A DNA stretch of 38,455 nucleotides from contig JADGRF010000025.1 of assembly GCA_017881055.1 (NCBI GenBank), positions 1 to 38,455 on the forward strand. Reading direction: 5' to 3'. This document shows, in pieces, positions 16,608 to 25,276 of the stretch; position 1 is the first letter of the stretch; every line of letters begins with the position of its first letter. The notes under the pieces were generated by a model that was not told where the DNA came from, did not search any database, and was given only the letters and a program-made list of their open reading frames with translations. Made by a program: the position numbers and the translations under genes. Source of the DNA: Sandaracinaceae bacterium (GTDB lineage: Bacteria; Myxococcota_A; Polyangia; Polyangiales; JAFGIB01).

Positions 16608-17456
16608 ATGCCGAATGCAAAATCCCACGCGCCAATCGGCGTGTTCGATTCCGGGCTCGGCGGGCTCACGGTCGCACACGCGATTAGGGCCCGCCTGCCC
16701 CACGAAGATCTGGTGTACCTCGGCGACGTCGCGCGCGTTCCCTACGGCACGCGCAGTCCGCAGACGGTGATGAACTACGCCCGCGCCTGCGCACGCAAGC
16801 TGTGCGAGCACGAGATCAAGCTGCTCGTGGTCGCTTGCAACACCGTGAGCGCGGTCGCGCTCGACATGCTCAGCGTCGAGCTCGATCTGCCGGTGCTCGG
16901 CGTGATTGGTCCCGGCGCACGCGCGGGCGCGCAGGCAAGCACGCACGGTCGGTTGGGCGTGATCGCCACCGCCGGCACAGTGCTCTCGGGCGCCTACCCG
17001 CGCGCCGTCGCCAGCGTGAGCACGCGCGTGGAGGTCTTCATGGAGCCGGCGCCGCTGCTCGTGCCGCTCGTGGAAGAAGGCTGGATCACGGGCGAGGTCC
17101 CGAGGCTCGCGGTTCGGCGCTACCTAGAGCCGCTCGTCGCACAGCGCATCGATGCGCTGGTGCTGGGCTGCACGCACTACCCGCTGCTCCACGAGCTGAT
17201 CACGAGCGAGCTGACCACCCTGCGGGGCCAGGTACTACCCGTCGTCGACAGCGCCGAAGCCACGGCGCACGACCTCGAGCGCCTGCTGCGCGAACGCAAG
17301 CTCGCGCGCGATGCCGGTATGGATCGCGATCGCGGCGGCCGCAAAGGCTCGCTGCGCATCCTGGTGACCGACATGCCAGGAAAGTTCTCCGAAGTTGCCG
17401 CGCGTTTTCTCGGCGAGAGCGTCGACGGCTTGGACGTGACGCAGATCGATCTCTGA
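16608..17456 (+). CDS. murI: Glutamate racemase
   Basis: MurI makes D-glutamate for peptidoglycan from L-glutamate with two cysteines as acid/base. The 282-residue product starts IGVFDSGLGGLTV, has YLGDVARVPYGTRS, catalytic Cys77 in VACNTVS and Cys188 in LGCTHYPLL, and the expected length. The ATG at 16608 fits the family; an in-frame ATG at 16593 is possible and no ribosome site separates them. A TATGCA -10-like box ends about ten bases ahead of 16608, so the message could be leaderless. An insertion (RKLARDAGMDRDRGGRKG) near residue 230 is unusual but does not touch the active site. Confidence 0.93.
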   Translation: MPNAKSHAPIGVFDSGLGGLTVAHAIRARLPHEDLVYLGDVARVPYGTRSPQTVMNYARACARKLCEHEIKLLVVACNTVSAVALDMLSVELDLPVLGVIGPGARAGAQASTHGRLGVIATAGTVLSGAYPRAVASVSTRVEVFMEPAPLLVPLVEEGWITGEVPRLAVRRYLEPLVAQRIDALVLGCTHYPLLHELITSELTTLRGQVLPVVDSAEATAHDLERLLRERKLARDAGMDRDRGGRKGSLRILVTDMPGKFSEVAARFLGESVDGLDVTQIDL

Positions 17457-17472
17457 GCGCGTGTGTGTCAGA

Positions 17473-19131
17473 TCAAAACCGAAAGCGCTGCGCGATCGGA
17501 TAGCGCCGGCCCGGGCCGAAGGCTTTGCTCGTGATGATCAGGCCGGGCGGCATCTGCCGCCGCTTGTACTCGTTGCGCTGCACGAGCGTGGCGACGTCGT
17601 TCACGGTCTGCGCAGGAAAGCCGCGCGCGATCACCTCGGCCACCGATTCGCCGTCTTCGATCAAGCGCGCTGCGATCGCATCCAGCACGTCGTACGGCGG
17701 CAGCGAGTCTTGATCCGTTTGGTTCGGGCGCAGCTCCGCGCTCGGCGCTTTGGTGAAGATGCTCTCGGGGATCAGCTCACGACCCGCGTCGCGGTTCACT
17801 TCGCGCGCCACGTCGTAGACGAACGTCTTCGGTAGATCGCTGATCACGGCCAGGCCGCCGGCCATGTCGCCGTACAGCGTGCAGTAACCCACGGCGAGCT
17901 CGCTCTTGTTGCCCGTGGTGAGCAGCAGGTGACCGGCCCGGTTGGAGATCGCCATCAACGTGTTGCCACGCACGCGCGCTTGGATGTTCTCGAACGTCGT
18001 GTCATTCGGCCCCGCTGGACCGAACGATGAAAGCTCGGGCCCGAGCGCCTCGAGGTACGACGCAAAGATGCCGTCGATGTCGATCGTGCGCAGCTCGATG
18101 CCAAGCGCCGCCGCCAGCTGCGCCGCGTCGCGCTTGCTGCCTTCCGACGAGTAGCGCGTGGGCATGGCCACGCCGAGCACCTGCGCAGGCCCGAGCGCGC
18201 GCGCCGCGATCGCAGCCACGAGCGCGCTGTCGATGCCGCCGGACAGGCCAAGCACAGCCGAACGAAAGCCACATTTGCGCGCGTAGTCGCGTGTGCCGAG
18301 CACCAGCGCGGAGAGCGCCGCCGCCGCGTCGCTCTGCGGCACGCTGCGCCGTGCACCGCCGCTCTTCAAGTCGACCACGAGCAGGTCTTCGTCGAAGCTC
18401 TTGGCCTGCGCGATGACTCCTCCGTCAGCTGCATACAGCGCCGAGCTGCCGTCGAAGATCAAGTCATCGTTGCCGCCGAGCGCGTTCACGAACAGTAAAG
18501 GCAGGCCGCGGGTCTTCGCGATCTGCGCCAGCATCTCGGCGCGACGCGTGCGCTTCACGAGCGTGAACGGCGAGGCCGCCATGTTGATCAGCACACGCGC
18601 GCCGTCGTCGACGGCCAGCGCGACGGGGTTCTCCGTGTACGTGCGCGGCAAAGGCGTACCGGCGTCGTTCCATGCGTCCTCGCAGATCGTCAGGCCGAAG
18701 CGCACGCCGTGCAGCGTGAAGCCGAGCGGTCGCACGCCGGGCGCGAAGTAGCGCGCTTCGTCGAACACGTCGTACGTGGGCAAAAGGCGCTTGTGGAAGA
18801 TCTGGCGGACTTCGCCTTCGTGCACGAGCGCGGCCGCGTTCCAGAGCGTGCGCACGCCCGACGCCGACTCGACGAAGTCGACGAAGCCGACCAAGACGGC
18901 CAGGTCCTTCGGGAGCCCTTCGGCAAGTAGATCGAGCGCACGTCGGTTGTCCTGCGCGAACGCGCGACGGTCGAGCAGATCGCGCGGCGGATATCCGGTC
19001 AACGTGAGCTCGCAGAACACAGCGAGCTGGGCGCCTTCGGCCACGGCTTTTTGCGCCGCTTGCACGATCAACGCGCGGTTGCCGTCGAGATCGCCGACGG
19101 TGGTATCGATCTGAGCTAACGCGACACGCAC
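17473..19131 (-). CDS. nadE: Glutamine-dependent NAD+ synthetase
   Basis: Final step of NAD synthesis: amidation of nicotinate adenine dinucleotide with ammonia drawn from glutamine. The 552-residue protein joins an N-terminal nitrilase-type amidase (Glu41 in CELTLTGYPPR, Lys114 in FHKRLLPTYDVFDE, Cys150 in TICEDAWND) to a C-terminal synthetase with the PP-loop SGGIDS at 297-302, GTRDYARK and LLTTGNKSELAVGYCTLYGD. This is the short bacterial glutamine-dependent form. It starts at GTG 19131; the sequence MRVALAQID right after it supports this. Its stop is 17 bases from the convergent murI stop. It shares direction with the transglutaminase gene 18 bases upstream. The 12-base word occurs at 18422-18433. 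Confidence 0.94.
   Translation of the reverse strand: MRVALAQIDTTVGDLDGNRALIVQAAQKAVAEGAQLAVFCELTLTGYPPRDLLDRRAFAQDNRRALDLLAEGLPKDLAVLVGFVDFVESASGVRTLWNAAALVHEGEVRQIFHKRLLPTYDVFDEARYFAPGVRPLGFTLHGVRFGLTICEDAWNDAGTPLPRTYTENPVALAVDDGARVLINMAASPFTLVKRTRRAEMLAQIAKTRGLPLLFVNALGGNDDLIFDGSSALYAADGGVIAQAKSFDEDLLVVDLKSGGARRSVPQSDAAAALSALVLGTRDYARKCGFRSAVLGLSGGIDSALVAAIAARALGPAQVLGVAMPTRYSSEGSKRDAAQLAAALGIELRTIDIDGIFASYLEALGPELSSFGPAGPNDTTFENIQARVRGNTLMAISNRAGHLLLTTGNKSELAVGYCTLYGDMAGGLAVISDLPKTFVYDVAREVNRDAGRELIPESIFTKAPSAELRPNQTDQDSLPPYDVLDAIAARLIEDGESVAEVIARGFPAQTVNDVATLVQRNEYKRRQMPPGLIITSKAFGPGRRYPIAQRFRF
18422..18433 (+). repeat. Dispersed word CCGTCAGCTGCA, exact copy
   Basis: Inside nadE (minus), encoding AADG between the two domains. 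Confidence 0.85.
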
Positions 19132-19149
19132 GATGCGCGAAGCCTACAA

Positions 19150-20883
19150 CTATTGGGCCACGACTGGCAGGTACTGCGCGCTGCCGGGCGTGAGCACGAC
19201 CAGTCGATAGTCGCCGACCGCGAGATCCGGTGGCACACCCACGGACGCGCGGAAATAGCCGGTGTCGTCGGTCACCGTGACACCGAGCAGCATGCGCTCC
19301 TTGCGCGCCGTGGAAGACAGCGAGACCTCGATGCGCAGCGCCGCCACGCCCTGCCCCGCGTCGTCGGTCACGCGACCGCCCACCGACAGCTTCTGACCGC
19401 GCAGCACGCTGTCGCGCCGATCCTTGAGCGCGAGCTTCAACGGCTTGCGCGCGTCACGCGGGCCTGCAGCGTTGCCCGCGCCTGGCGGCCGCGAGCCCGC
19501 CATGAACACGGGCGTCGTCTGATCCTGGCCGTCGTCGTCGTTCGGAGTGACCCAGCGTCCGGTCACCGAAGCCTGCGTCGGACGCAGCCCGGTCACGCCG
19601 TGCTCGAGCGTGGAGTAACTCTTGCGGTAGGTGTCGGGACGCGGCAACGAGTCGGGCTGCGCGGGCAGGTATTGCGGCCGATCCGCCGCGCCGTGCGCGG
19701 TCAGTCCGTGCGCGGCGCCGCCGAGGTCGATGCGCAGAAACCCGACCTGCGGCAGCTTCACCTCGACGAACGAGTGCGCCTCGTTTTGAATGAAGCGCGC
19801 CGGAATCCCGAGCGCCTGCGCGGTCACCACGAAGCCGTACGCGCGATGGCGGCACACACCCTTCTTCCCGCGCACGAGATCGAGATACGTGTCGCCTGTA
19901 TCCACGGGCGGCACCGAGGACTCTTCGAACTCGCGAAAGTAACGGGTCAGTGTGGCGACGGCGCTGCGCAGCTCGCTCTCCGGACCGAGCCCGAGCGTGC
20001 GTGCGAACGCCAGCGCGCGGCGCGCAATGCTGGGCTCCAGGTTCTGCGCCGCCCTCGCAGCGTTCAAGCTCGCGAGTGGCACAGCTGGAACCTCGCTCGC
20101 AAAGTAGTTGCGCGGCGCATCGGTCAGGAACACGACGCGCACCGGCGACTCGGGCAGCGGGCCGACCAGATGCGCGACGTAGTTGTCCGCGGCGTCGCGC
20201 TCGAAGCGCAGCGTCACGGCCGGCGTGGTCGAGGCCGACAGAATGCGTGACTCCGGCGACACCGACGGAAGCGGCACGCTGCGACCCGCGCTGAAGTCGA
20301 GCGTGACGTCGCCCCAAAACCGGTCACGCGGACGGGCATCAGGCGCGGCCGCACTGTCCGTCTCGATTTGCAGCTGACGGCGGCGCGCATCGCTCACGCC
20401 CAGCACCGGCGTCTTGCCATCGGCATCGAGCAGCACGGCGTCGAGGCTCGTGACGCGCTTGAACGGCGCGATCGACGGATTGAACGCCTCGTAGTAGTCG
20501 AGCCCGCCTTCCAGCTCGGTCAATCGATCGGGACGAAAGCTGGGCGAGCGTTGTCCAGGCACTTCGTTGCCGCGTCCATCGCCGGGCGTAGCCGAGAACG
20601 ACGGAGCGTCCTCGGCCGGCGTGTTCTCCGGCGAGCTCAACACCTCGCCCTGGTACGTGACGCTGCTGGCGGCGGAGGTTCCAGTGGCCGTCCCGTCGCC
20701 CACGCCAAGCGCGAGCGCGACTTCGTTCGGGCGCAGGTCGGGCACGTACTCGTGCAGCAGCGGCTCGTCGGCGCGCGCCAGGCGGGGGCCAAGCGAGCCA
20801 AACGCCACGAACGCGCACACGAACGCGCGCGCAAACCCAAAGAAACGCTGCGGCAAGAGGGGGGCGAGCCGTTTTCGCGCCAT
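19150..20883 (-). CDS. Secreted transglutaminase-like protein
   Basis: 577 residues from ATG 20883, with a signal peptide ending LARADEP. The middle region is a transglutaminase-like (papain-fold) domain of the type found in bacterial peptidases: Cys344 in KKGVCRHRAYGFVVTAQALGIPARFI, His370 in NEAHSFVEV and Asp386 in FLRIDLGG form the triad. The long N-terminal part (about 40-280) is beta-rich and unknown. The C-terminal 100 residues (LKLALKDRRDSVLRGQKLSVGGRVTDDAGQGVAALRIEVSLS) form an immunoglobulin-like or carboxypeptidase-regulatory-like domain. It probably acts in the periplasm or at the surface; substrate unknown. It is 18 bases ahead of nadE and divergent from rseP with about 90 bases between starts. 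Confidence 0.85.
   Translation of the reverse strand: MARKRLAPLLPQRFFGFARAFVCAFVAFGSLGPRLARADEPLLHEYVPDLRPNEVALALGVGDGTATGTSAASSVTYQGEVLSSPENTPAEDAPSFSATPGDGRGNEVPGQRSPSFRPDRLTELEGGLDYYEAFNPSIAPFKRVTSLDAVLLDADGKTPVLGVSDARRRQLQIETDSAAAPDARPRDRFWGDVTLDFSAGRSVPLPSVSPESRILSASTTPAVTLRFERDAADNYVAHLVGPLPESPVRVVFLTDAPRNYFASEVPAVPLASLNAARAAQNLEPSIARRALAFARTLGLGPESELRSAVATLTRYFREFEESSVPPVDTGDTYLDLVRGKKGVCRHRAYGFVVTAQALGIPARFIQNEAHSFVEVKLPQVGFLRIDLGGAAHGLTAHGAADRPQYLPAQPDSLPRPDTYRKSYSTLEHGVTGLRPTQASVTGRWVTPNDDDGQDQTTPVFMAGSRPPGAGNAAGPRDARKPLKLALKDRRDSVLRGQKLSVGGRVTDDAGQGVAALRIEVSLSSTARKERMLLGVTVTDDTGYFRASVGVPPDLAVGDYRLVVLTPGSAQYLPVVAQ
20369..20380 (-). repeat. Dispersed word CCGTCAGCTGCA, exact copy
   Basis: Inside the transglutaminase-like gene, encoding RQLQ, a third reading frame. 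Confidence 0.85.
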
Positions 20884-20973
20884 CACGAGCGGAGCATAGC
20901 CGCTTTTGCCGAGCGCTTGCGGGTGGCCGAGGCGGCGGACTCGGGATATGCTGATCCGTCGCGCTCGCAACCT

Positions 20974-22005
20974 ATGCAGATCCTGCTCGCCATCTTCGGC
21001 ATCTCATTGCTCGTGATCGTCCACGAAGCTGGGCATTACCTCATGGCGCGCGCCTTCGGCATCCGCGTCACACGCTTCAGCATCGGCTTCGGCCCGGTGC
21101 TCGCGAAGTACCAACCGAAAGACAGCCCGACCGTCTTTCAGATCTGCGCGATCCCGTTTCTCGCGTACGTGATGATCGCGGGTATGAACCCCGCGGACGA
21201 AGTCGATCCGAAGGACCCGGAGCTTTACCCCAACAAGGGCATCATCGCGCGCACGCTCACGATCTTCGGCGGGCCGTTCGCCAACTACCTGGCCGCGTCG
21301 ATCATGATCTTCGCGCTCGCGATCACCGCGGGCCTGCCCGTGAACGATGTCTCGGAACCGATGGTGGTCGGCGACATCATGCCCGGCTCACCCGCAGCCC
21401 AGTCCGGCCTGCAGCCGGACGACGTGATCCTGCAGGCGGCCGGCAAGAAGATCCGCAACGTGCGCGAGCTGATCGACGCGACCAGCCCGCGCCCCAACCT
21501 GCCCACGCAGTATCTCGTCTCGCGCGCAGGTAAGGTGCTGCCGCCGATCACGATCACGCCGCGCGCCGAAGGCAAGACCGGCAAGATCGGCGTGGCCCCG
21601 AAGCTGATCTACCGCACCCTTGCGGTCCGCGAAGCCGCGGTGCTCGCCGTGATCCGTCCGTTCGAGCTAACCGTCGCGAACCTGCAAGGCATGGCCGACC
21701 TGGTCGCGCGGCGCACCACCGAAGGCATCACCGGCCCAGTCGGCATGGGCAAGCTGGTCGCACAGCAGGCGGAGAAAGGCGTGTTCGCCTTCGTGGGCAT
21801 CCTGATCATGATCTCGGTCGCGCTCGGCCTGTTCAACCTGCTGCCGTTCCCGGCGCTCGATGGCGGACGGCTGATGTTCCTCGCCTACGAAGTCATCACG
21901 CGGCGCCGGCCGAACGAGCGCATCGAAGCGGCCGTGCATGCGGTCGGGCTCTTGTTCCTGCTCGGCGTGATCGCGCTCGTGACCTTGCGCGACGTGGTGG
22001 GTTGA
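20974..22005 (+). CDS. rseP: Site-2 protease RseP family, short form with one PDZ domain
   Basis: Intramembrane zinc protease that cuts anti-sigma factors and remnant signal peptides. The 343-residue protein has HEAGH at 17-21 in the first membrane helix, the FSIGFGP segment, a single PDZ domain (about 130-200, SPAAQSGLQPDDVILQAAGKK) and the second active-site helix with LLPFPALDGGR. The cytosolic loop after the first helix is not the usual GGYV.M but IPFLAYVMIAGMNPADEVD, so it departs from the E. coli pattern. It starts at ATG 20974 with no strong ribosome site, 22 bases behind a TATGCT box. It shares the window with a second, longer RseP (31774-33438). Confidence 0.9.
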   Translation: MQILLAIFGISLLVIVHEAGHYLMARAFGIRVTRFSIGFGPVLAKYQPKDSPTVFQICAIPFLAYVMIAGMNPADEVDPKDPELYPNKGIIARTLTIFGGPFANYLAASIMIFALAITAGLPVNDVSEPMVVGDIMPGSPAAQSGLQPDDVILQAAGKKIRNVRELIDATSPRPNLPTQYLVSRAGKVLPPITITPRAEGKTGKIGVAPKLIYRTLAVREAAVLAVIRPFELTVANLQGMADLVARRTTEGITGPVGMGKLVAQQAEKGVFAFVGILIMISVALGLFNLLPFPALDGGRLMFLAYEVITRRRPNERIEAAVHAVGLLFLLGVIALVTLRDVVG

Positions 22006-22081
22006 GTCGCTGAGCCGACCCGGCAAGCTGGAGCCACCCACGTTCACCCGGCTTCCGTCTGCACCTTTCGGACGCCTCACC

Positions 22082-22110
22082 TTTACAGCTCGCGGGAAGC
22101 CGACTATCGA
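22082..22110 (+). promoter_or_regulatory. Possible sigma-70 promoter for the outer-membrane protein gene
   Basis: TTTACA (22082-22087) and TATCGA (22105-22110) are 17 bases apart, which is the ideal spacing. The -35 match is good and the -10 match weak. It would start the message about 40 bases ahead of ATG 22156, in the 150-base gap behind rseP. Confidence 0.3.
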
Positions 22111-22155
22111 TCGGCGCATCGCGCGTGTCTCCGGGCCGCGCCGGAGGAAGCTTCG

Positions 22156-23112
22156 ATGTCGATGCGCCCGTCTTGGACGTTGTTCGCCGTGCTGGCAGTA
22201 GCCTTGTGTTTCGACGCCTCGGCGGCGCAAGCGCGCAGTAAGAAGCCCGCGCCCGCACCGGTCGAAGAGCCCGCTCCCGAACCTGCGCCCGAGCCTGCGC
22301 CGGAGCCCGCGCCTGAAGCCAACAGCGGCATCGACTTGGAGTCGGCCAGCTCCGCGGACGGCGCTGCCAACAACGCGGCGATCGATCAAGCGGACGACTC
22401 GAAAGAGCCGCAGGCCCCCGAGAAGCCACCGACCTGGTGGGTGGGCGCGTATCTGCACGGCAACTGGGTCCCGGGCTTCATGCTCGGCCTGTTCCTGACG
22501 AACCCCCCGACCATCAGCGCACCGACGTTCGGCGCCACGATCACGCACCGCGGCGAAGACGGCTTCAGCTGGGTGCTGGGCCTCGGCTACGCCGGCTACG
22601 GCTTCCACGGTCCGCTGCAGAAGACAGGCGACCCCGAACAAGACACGGAGTGGGTCGACAGCAGCCTGGGCCTCGTGCACGTGACCGGCCAGCTGCTCTG
22701 GTCCACCCAGCTGCACCCGATGCTCGCCTTCGAGTACGGCATCGGCGCCGACCTGGGCATGGTGACCGGCAGCTTGATCCGCAGCGAGGCCTATCGCGCC
22801 ATGCCGGGCGGAGCGTTCCAGCGCTGCGCCGGCCCGAACCCGCTCGGGCCCAGCGTGAACGGCGTTCCATACTGCGAGCTGCCGAGCCCGAACGCGAACG
22901 GCCAGATCCCGGCGACCAACTCGTACAACGAATTCGGTGCCCAGTACGGCGTGAAAGAAAAGCGCGTGCCGCCGGTCGCGATCCTGCCGGCACTGCCCAT
23001 TCTCGCGCTGCGCTTCACGCCCGTTCGCAACCTGGCTGTGAAGCTCGAGGGCTCCTACGGCATCTTCCAGTTCTGGTTCGGCATCTCGGCCGCCTACGGC
23101 ATGGATCTGTAG
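22156..23112 (+). CDS. Outer-membrane beta-barrel-type protein with PAPE-repeat linker
   Basis: 318 residues; ATG 22156 with GGAGGAAG eight bases upstream, the best ribosome site in this part. A signal peptide (SWTLFAVLAVALCFDASAAQA) is followed by a stiff acidic repeat of PAPE units (residues 35-55) and an Asp/Ser/Ala stretch. The rest alternates short strands rich in Gly and aromatic residues (GFSWVLGLGYAGYGFHGPL, MLAFEYGIGADLGMVTG, SYGIFQFWFGISAAYGMDL), ending in a strand that could insert as the last strand of a barrel. The PAPE segment may span the peptidoglycan. Specific function unknown. It is 37 bases ahead of the PpiC gene, whose product could act in its folding. Confidence 0.75.
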   Translation: MSMRPSWTLFAVLAVALCFDASAAQARSKKPAPAPVEEPAPEPAPEPAPEPAPEANSGIDLESASSADGAANNAAIDQADDSKEPQAPEKPPTWWVGAYLHGNWVPGFMLGLFLTNPPTISAPTFGATITHRGEDGFSWVLGLGYAGYGFHGPLQKTGDPEQDTEWVDSSLGLVHVTGQLLWSTQLHPMLAFEYGIGADLGMVTGSLIRSEAYRAMPGGAFQRCAGPNPLGPSVNGVPYCELPSPNANGQIPATNSYNEFGAQYGVKEKRVPPVAILPALPILALRFTPVRNLAVKLEGSYGIFQFWFGISAAYGMDL

Positions 23113-23149
23113 GGTTGACCGCACGCGCTGCGCGTGAAAGATCGCCCGC

Positions 23150-24193
23150 ATGTCGAAGCAAGCGTCCACGATCGTGCTGATCACGGGTCTCTGCGTCGCG
23201 CTGGCAGGCGGCGCCTGGGCCGAGCCGAAGCAGGCCACGAAGCAGGCCACGAAGAAGCCCGAGGTCGTTGCTCCGGCAGCGGCGGTCGACCCGGCCGCAG
23301 AGGCCGCGCGTCGCGCCGAGGTGGTCGCCAAGTTCGACGGCGGCGCAGTCACGGTCGGCGAGTTGGAAGACGCGATCGGCGGCGAGAGCCCGTACATGCG
23401 CGACCGCTACAAGGCGCCCGAAGAACGCAGAGCCTTGCTCGACAAGAGCGTGCGCTTCGAGCTGCTCGCGCTCGAAGCCGAGAAGCGCGGCTACGGCAAG
23501 AACGACGCCGTCGAGTATTCGGTGAAGCAGAACGCCGTGCAGGCGATGATTCAGAAAGAGTTCGACGCGACGAACAGCGCCGAGTCGATCCCCGCCGCCG
23601 ACGTGAAGGCTTACTACGACGCGCATATCGACGAGTTCGTGCGCCCCGAGCTGCGCCGCGCGAGTCTGCTCCTGGTCGCGACCGAAGCCGAAGCCAAAGC
23701 GCTGCTCGAGGAAACCAAGAGCGCCGACATGCGCGCGTTCCGCGAGCTGGTGCGCAACAAGAGCCTCGACGAAGACAACAAACTGCGCGGCGGCGACCTG
23801 CGCTACTTCGACAGCAAAGGCAAAGTCGCCGACGAAGCGGCGGCGGTGATCGATCCCGCGCTCGCGAAGGCGGTGTTCGCGTTGAAAAACGTAGGCGACA
23901 CGACGGGCCCGGTGAAAATCGAGCGCGGCTTTGCGATCGTGAAGCTGACGGGCTCGCGGCCTGCGCACGAAGAGAAGCTCGCCGAGGCCGACGCGCGCAT
24001 TCGCATGCGCCTGTGGCGCGAGCGCCGGGAAGCGGGCATCGAAGGTTTGCTGACCGACCTGCGCAAGCAATACAAACCCGAGGTGCATCCCGAGCTGATC
24101 GACGCGATCAAGTTCGACACGACCGCGCCGGTTCCGCCCGCAGCCAACTTGCCGCCTGGCTTTCCGCGTCAGAAGCCTGAGAACGCGCAGTAG
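23150..24193 (+). CDS. Periplasmic peptidyl-prolyl isomerase, parvulin/SurA-like
   Basis: 347 residues with a signal peptide (TIVLITGLCVALAGGAWA). The N-terminal helical chaperone-like region (about 55-165: VAKFDGGAVTVGELEDAI ... VKAYYDAHIDEFV) and a PpiC rotamase domain (about 165-280: RASLLLVATEAEAKALLEE, FRELVRNKSLDED, GGDLRYFD, VFALKNVGDTTGPVKIERGFAIVKL) follow the SurA/PrsA plan with a single parvulin domain. Such proteins help fold outer-membrane proteins; the gene lies directly behind one. A duplicated ATKKQ-like lysine stretch (KQATKQATKKP) follows the signal. No cysteine lipobox is visible, so it is soluble in the periplasm. Confidence 0.85.
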   Translation: MSKQASTIVLITGLCVALAGGAWAEPKQATKQATKKPEVVAPAAAVDPAAEAARRAEVVAKFDGGAVTVGELEDAIGGESPYMRDRYKAPEERRALLDKSVRFELLALEAEKRGYGKNDAVEYSVKQNAVQAMIQKEFDATNSAESIPAADVKAYYDAHIDEFVRPELRRASLLLVATEAEAKALLEETKSADMRAFRELVRNKSLDEDNKLRGGDLRYFDSKGKVADEAAAVIDPALAKAVFALKNVGDTTGPVKIERGFAIVKLTGSRPAHEEKLAEADARIRMRLWRERREAGIEGLLTDLRKQYKPEVHPELIDAIKFDTTAPVPPAANLPPGFPRQKPENAQ

Positions 24194-24211
24194 CCGGCAC
24201 GCGTGTCCGGC
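24193..24211. terminator. Hairpin between convergent PpiC and fliP genes
   Basis: GCCGGCACG and CGTGTCCGGC pair with one bulge in the 23-base gap between the two stops. No T-run follows on either strand. Confidence 0.35.
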
Positions 24212-24216
24212 ACGAC

Positions 24217-24867
24217 TCACTTATAGCCTGCGATCAGCGCCTCGATCAGCGCGCGAAACCCGTCCGCGCTCACGAACAAGAGCAGCTTGAACGGCAGCGC
24301 CACGATCGCGGGCGACAGGGTCTGCATGCCGAGCGCGGTGAGAATGCTGGCGATCACGAGGTCCACGACCAGAAACGGCAAGAGCACCAGAAACGCGATC
24401 TGGAACGCCTCGGCCAGCTCGGTCACGAAGAACGCAGGCACCACCACGCCGAGCTCGGCGCCAGTCACGCTGGCCCGCTCACGCTCGGGCAGCGCGCGCC
24501 GTAAGAGGTCCGCGAACAGCACGCGCTCGGAGCTGCCCGCGTTGCGATCGAGAAAGCGTCGCCACGGCTCGGCGCCGCGCTCGAGCGCGGCGCTCAAGGC
24601 GTTGCGGCTGTCGCCGGTGAGCGGCGCCGCCAGGTCGATGCGTGCGGCGAATGGCGCGACCGCGCTCACCACGTCGCGTGCGACCGGCAGCATCACGAAG
24701 CCACTCAAAATCACGGCCAGCACGGCGACCACGGCGCCGGAGGGTACGTCGCCCGCGCCGAGCGCGTTGCGCAGCGCGGAGAACACGATCGAAAGCTTCA
24801 CGAAGCTCGTGGTCGCGAGCAGAACGAACGGCAAGAGCGCGAAGAGGAGCCAAGCCGCCGACGACAT
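24217..24867 (-). CDS. fliP: Type III export gate protein, FliP/SctR family
   Basis: FliP/SctR forms, with FliQ and FliR, the entry gate of flagellar and injectisome type III export. 216 residues from ATG 24867. Visible landmarks: TTSFVKLSIVFSALRNALGAGDVPSGAVVAVLAVILSGFVMLPV at the N-terminus and FVTELAEAFQIAFLVLLPFLVVDLVIASILTALGMQTLSPAIVALPFKLLLFVSADGF at the C-terminus, with four hydrophobic segments. The 'SFVKLSIVFSALRNALG' wording is a little closer to SctR of injectisomes than to FliP, but its neighbour is FliO-like. No leader peptide is seen. FliQ, FliR, FlhA and FlhB are absent from this window. The start is one base behind the fliO stop. Confidence 0.85.
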   Translation of the reverse strand: MSSAAWLLFALLPFVLLATTSFVKLSIVFSALRNALGAGDVPSGAVVAVLAVILSGFVMLPVARDVVSAVAPFAARIDLAAPLTGDSRNALSAALERGAEPWRRFLDRNAGSSERVLFADLLRRALPERERASVTGAELGVVVPAFFVTELAEAFQIAFLVLLPFLVVDLVIASILTALGMQTLSPAIVALPFKLLLFVSADGFRALIEALIAGYK

Positions 24868-24868
24868 A

Positions 24869-25234
24869 TCACGCCTCGATCCGCGCGGCCGGTGACGTGC
24901 CTTCGTGCGCACCGGTGGTATCAGCGACGGGTCCAGCGCCAACAGCGGACTCGGCGGCCGTGGGGCGCGCAGCCGCCGCGTCAGCGAGCTCGGTGATCAG
25001 CATCAGGCCACCGGTCTCGCCAGCGCCGATCAGCAGCTCACGCTCATCGACTCGAACCAAGTACAGCTGCCGACGCGGCGCGAGCGTGATGCGCTCGAGC
25101 ACACGCATGCGCGCTGCACGACCACCCACGCCAACTCCACGGCGTGCCAGCTGACCAAGCACGAACCACGCGAGCGCGCACACCCCCAACAGCGCTAGGA
25201 GCGTACGCACGACCGCGACCACTTGATCCCCCAC
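24869..25234 (-). CDS. fliO: FliO-like export apparatus protein
   Basis: 121 residues from GTG 25234. One N-terminal membrane helix (VVRTLLALLGVCALAWFVLGQL) is followed by a short cytosolic domain RVLERITLAPRRQLYLVRVDERELLIGAGETGGLMLITEL, which is the FliO pattern, and an Ala-rich tail. FliO helps assemble the FliP ring in flagella and is normally missing from injectisomes. Its stop is one base before fliP. It lies 42 bases behind the Fe-S oxidoreductase gene and may share its transcript. Confidence 0.75.
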   Translation of the reverse strand: MGDQVVAVVRTLLALLGVCALAWFVLGQLARRGVGVGGRAARMRVLERITLAPRRQLYLVRVDERELLIGAGETGGLMLITELADAAAARPTAAESAVGAGPVADTTGAHEGTSPAARIEA

Positions 25235-25276
25235 GATACCCCCCCGGGTGCATCCTGCTCTCGGTCGACTTCTCGC

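Noticed and set aside
20368..20973. Upstream extension of the short rseP frame
   Set aside because: It is antisense to the secreted transglutaminase gene and lacks any RseP similarity; HEAGH fits a start at 20974.
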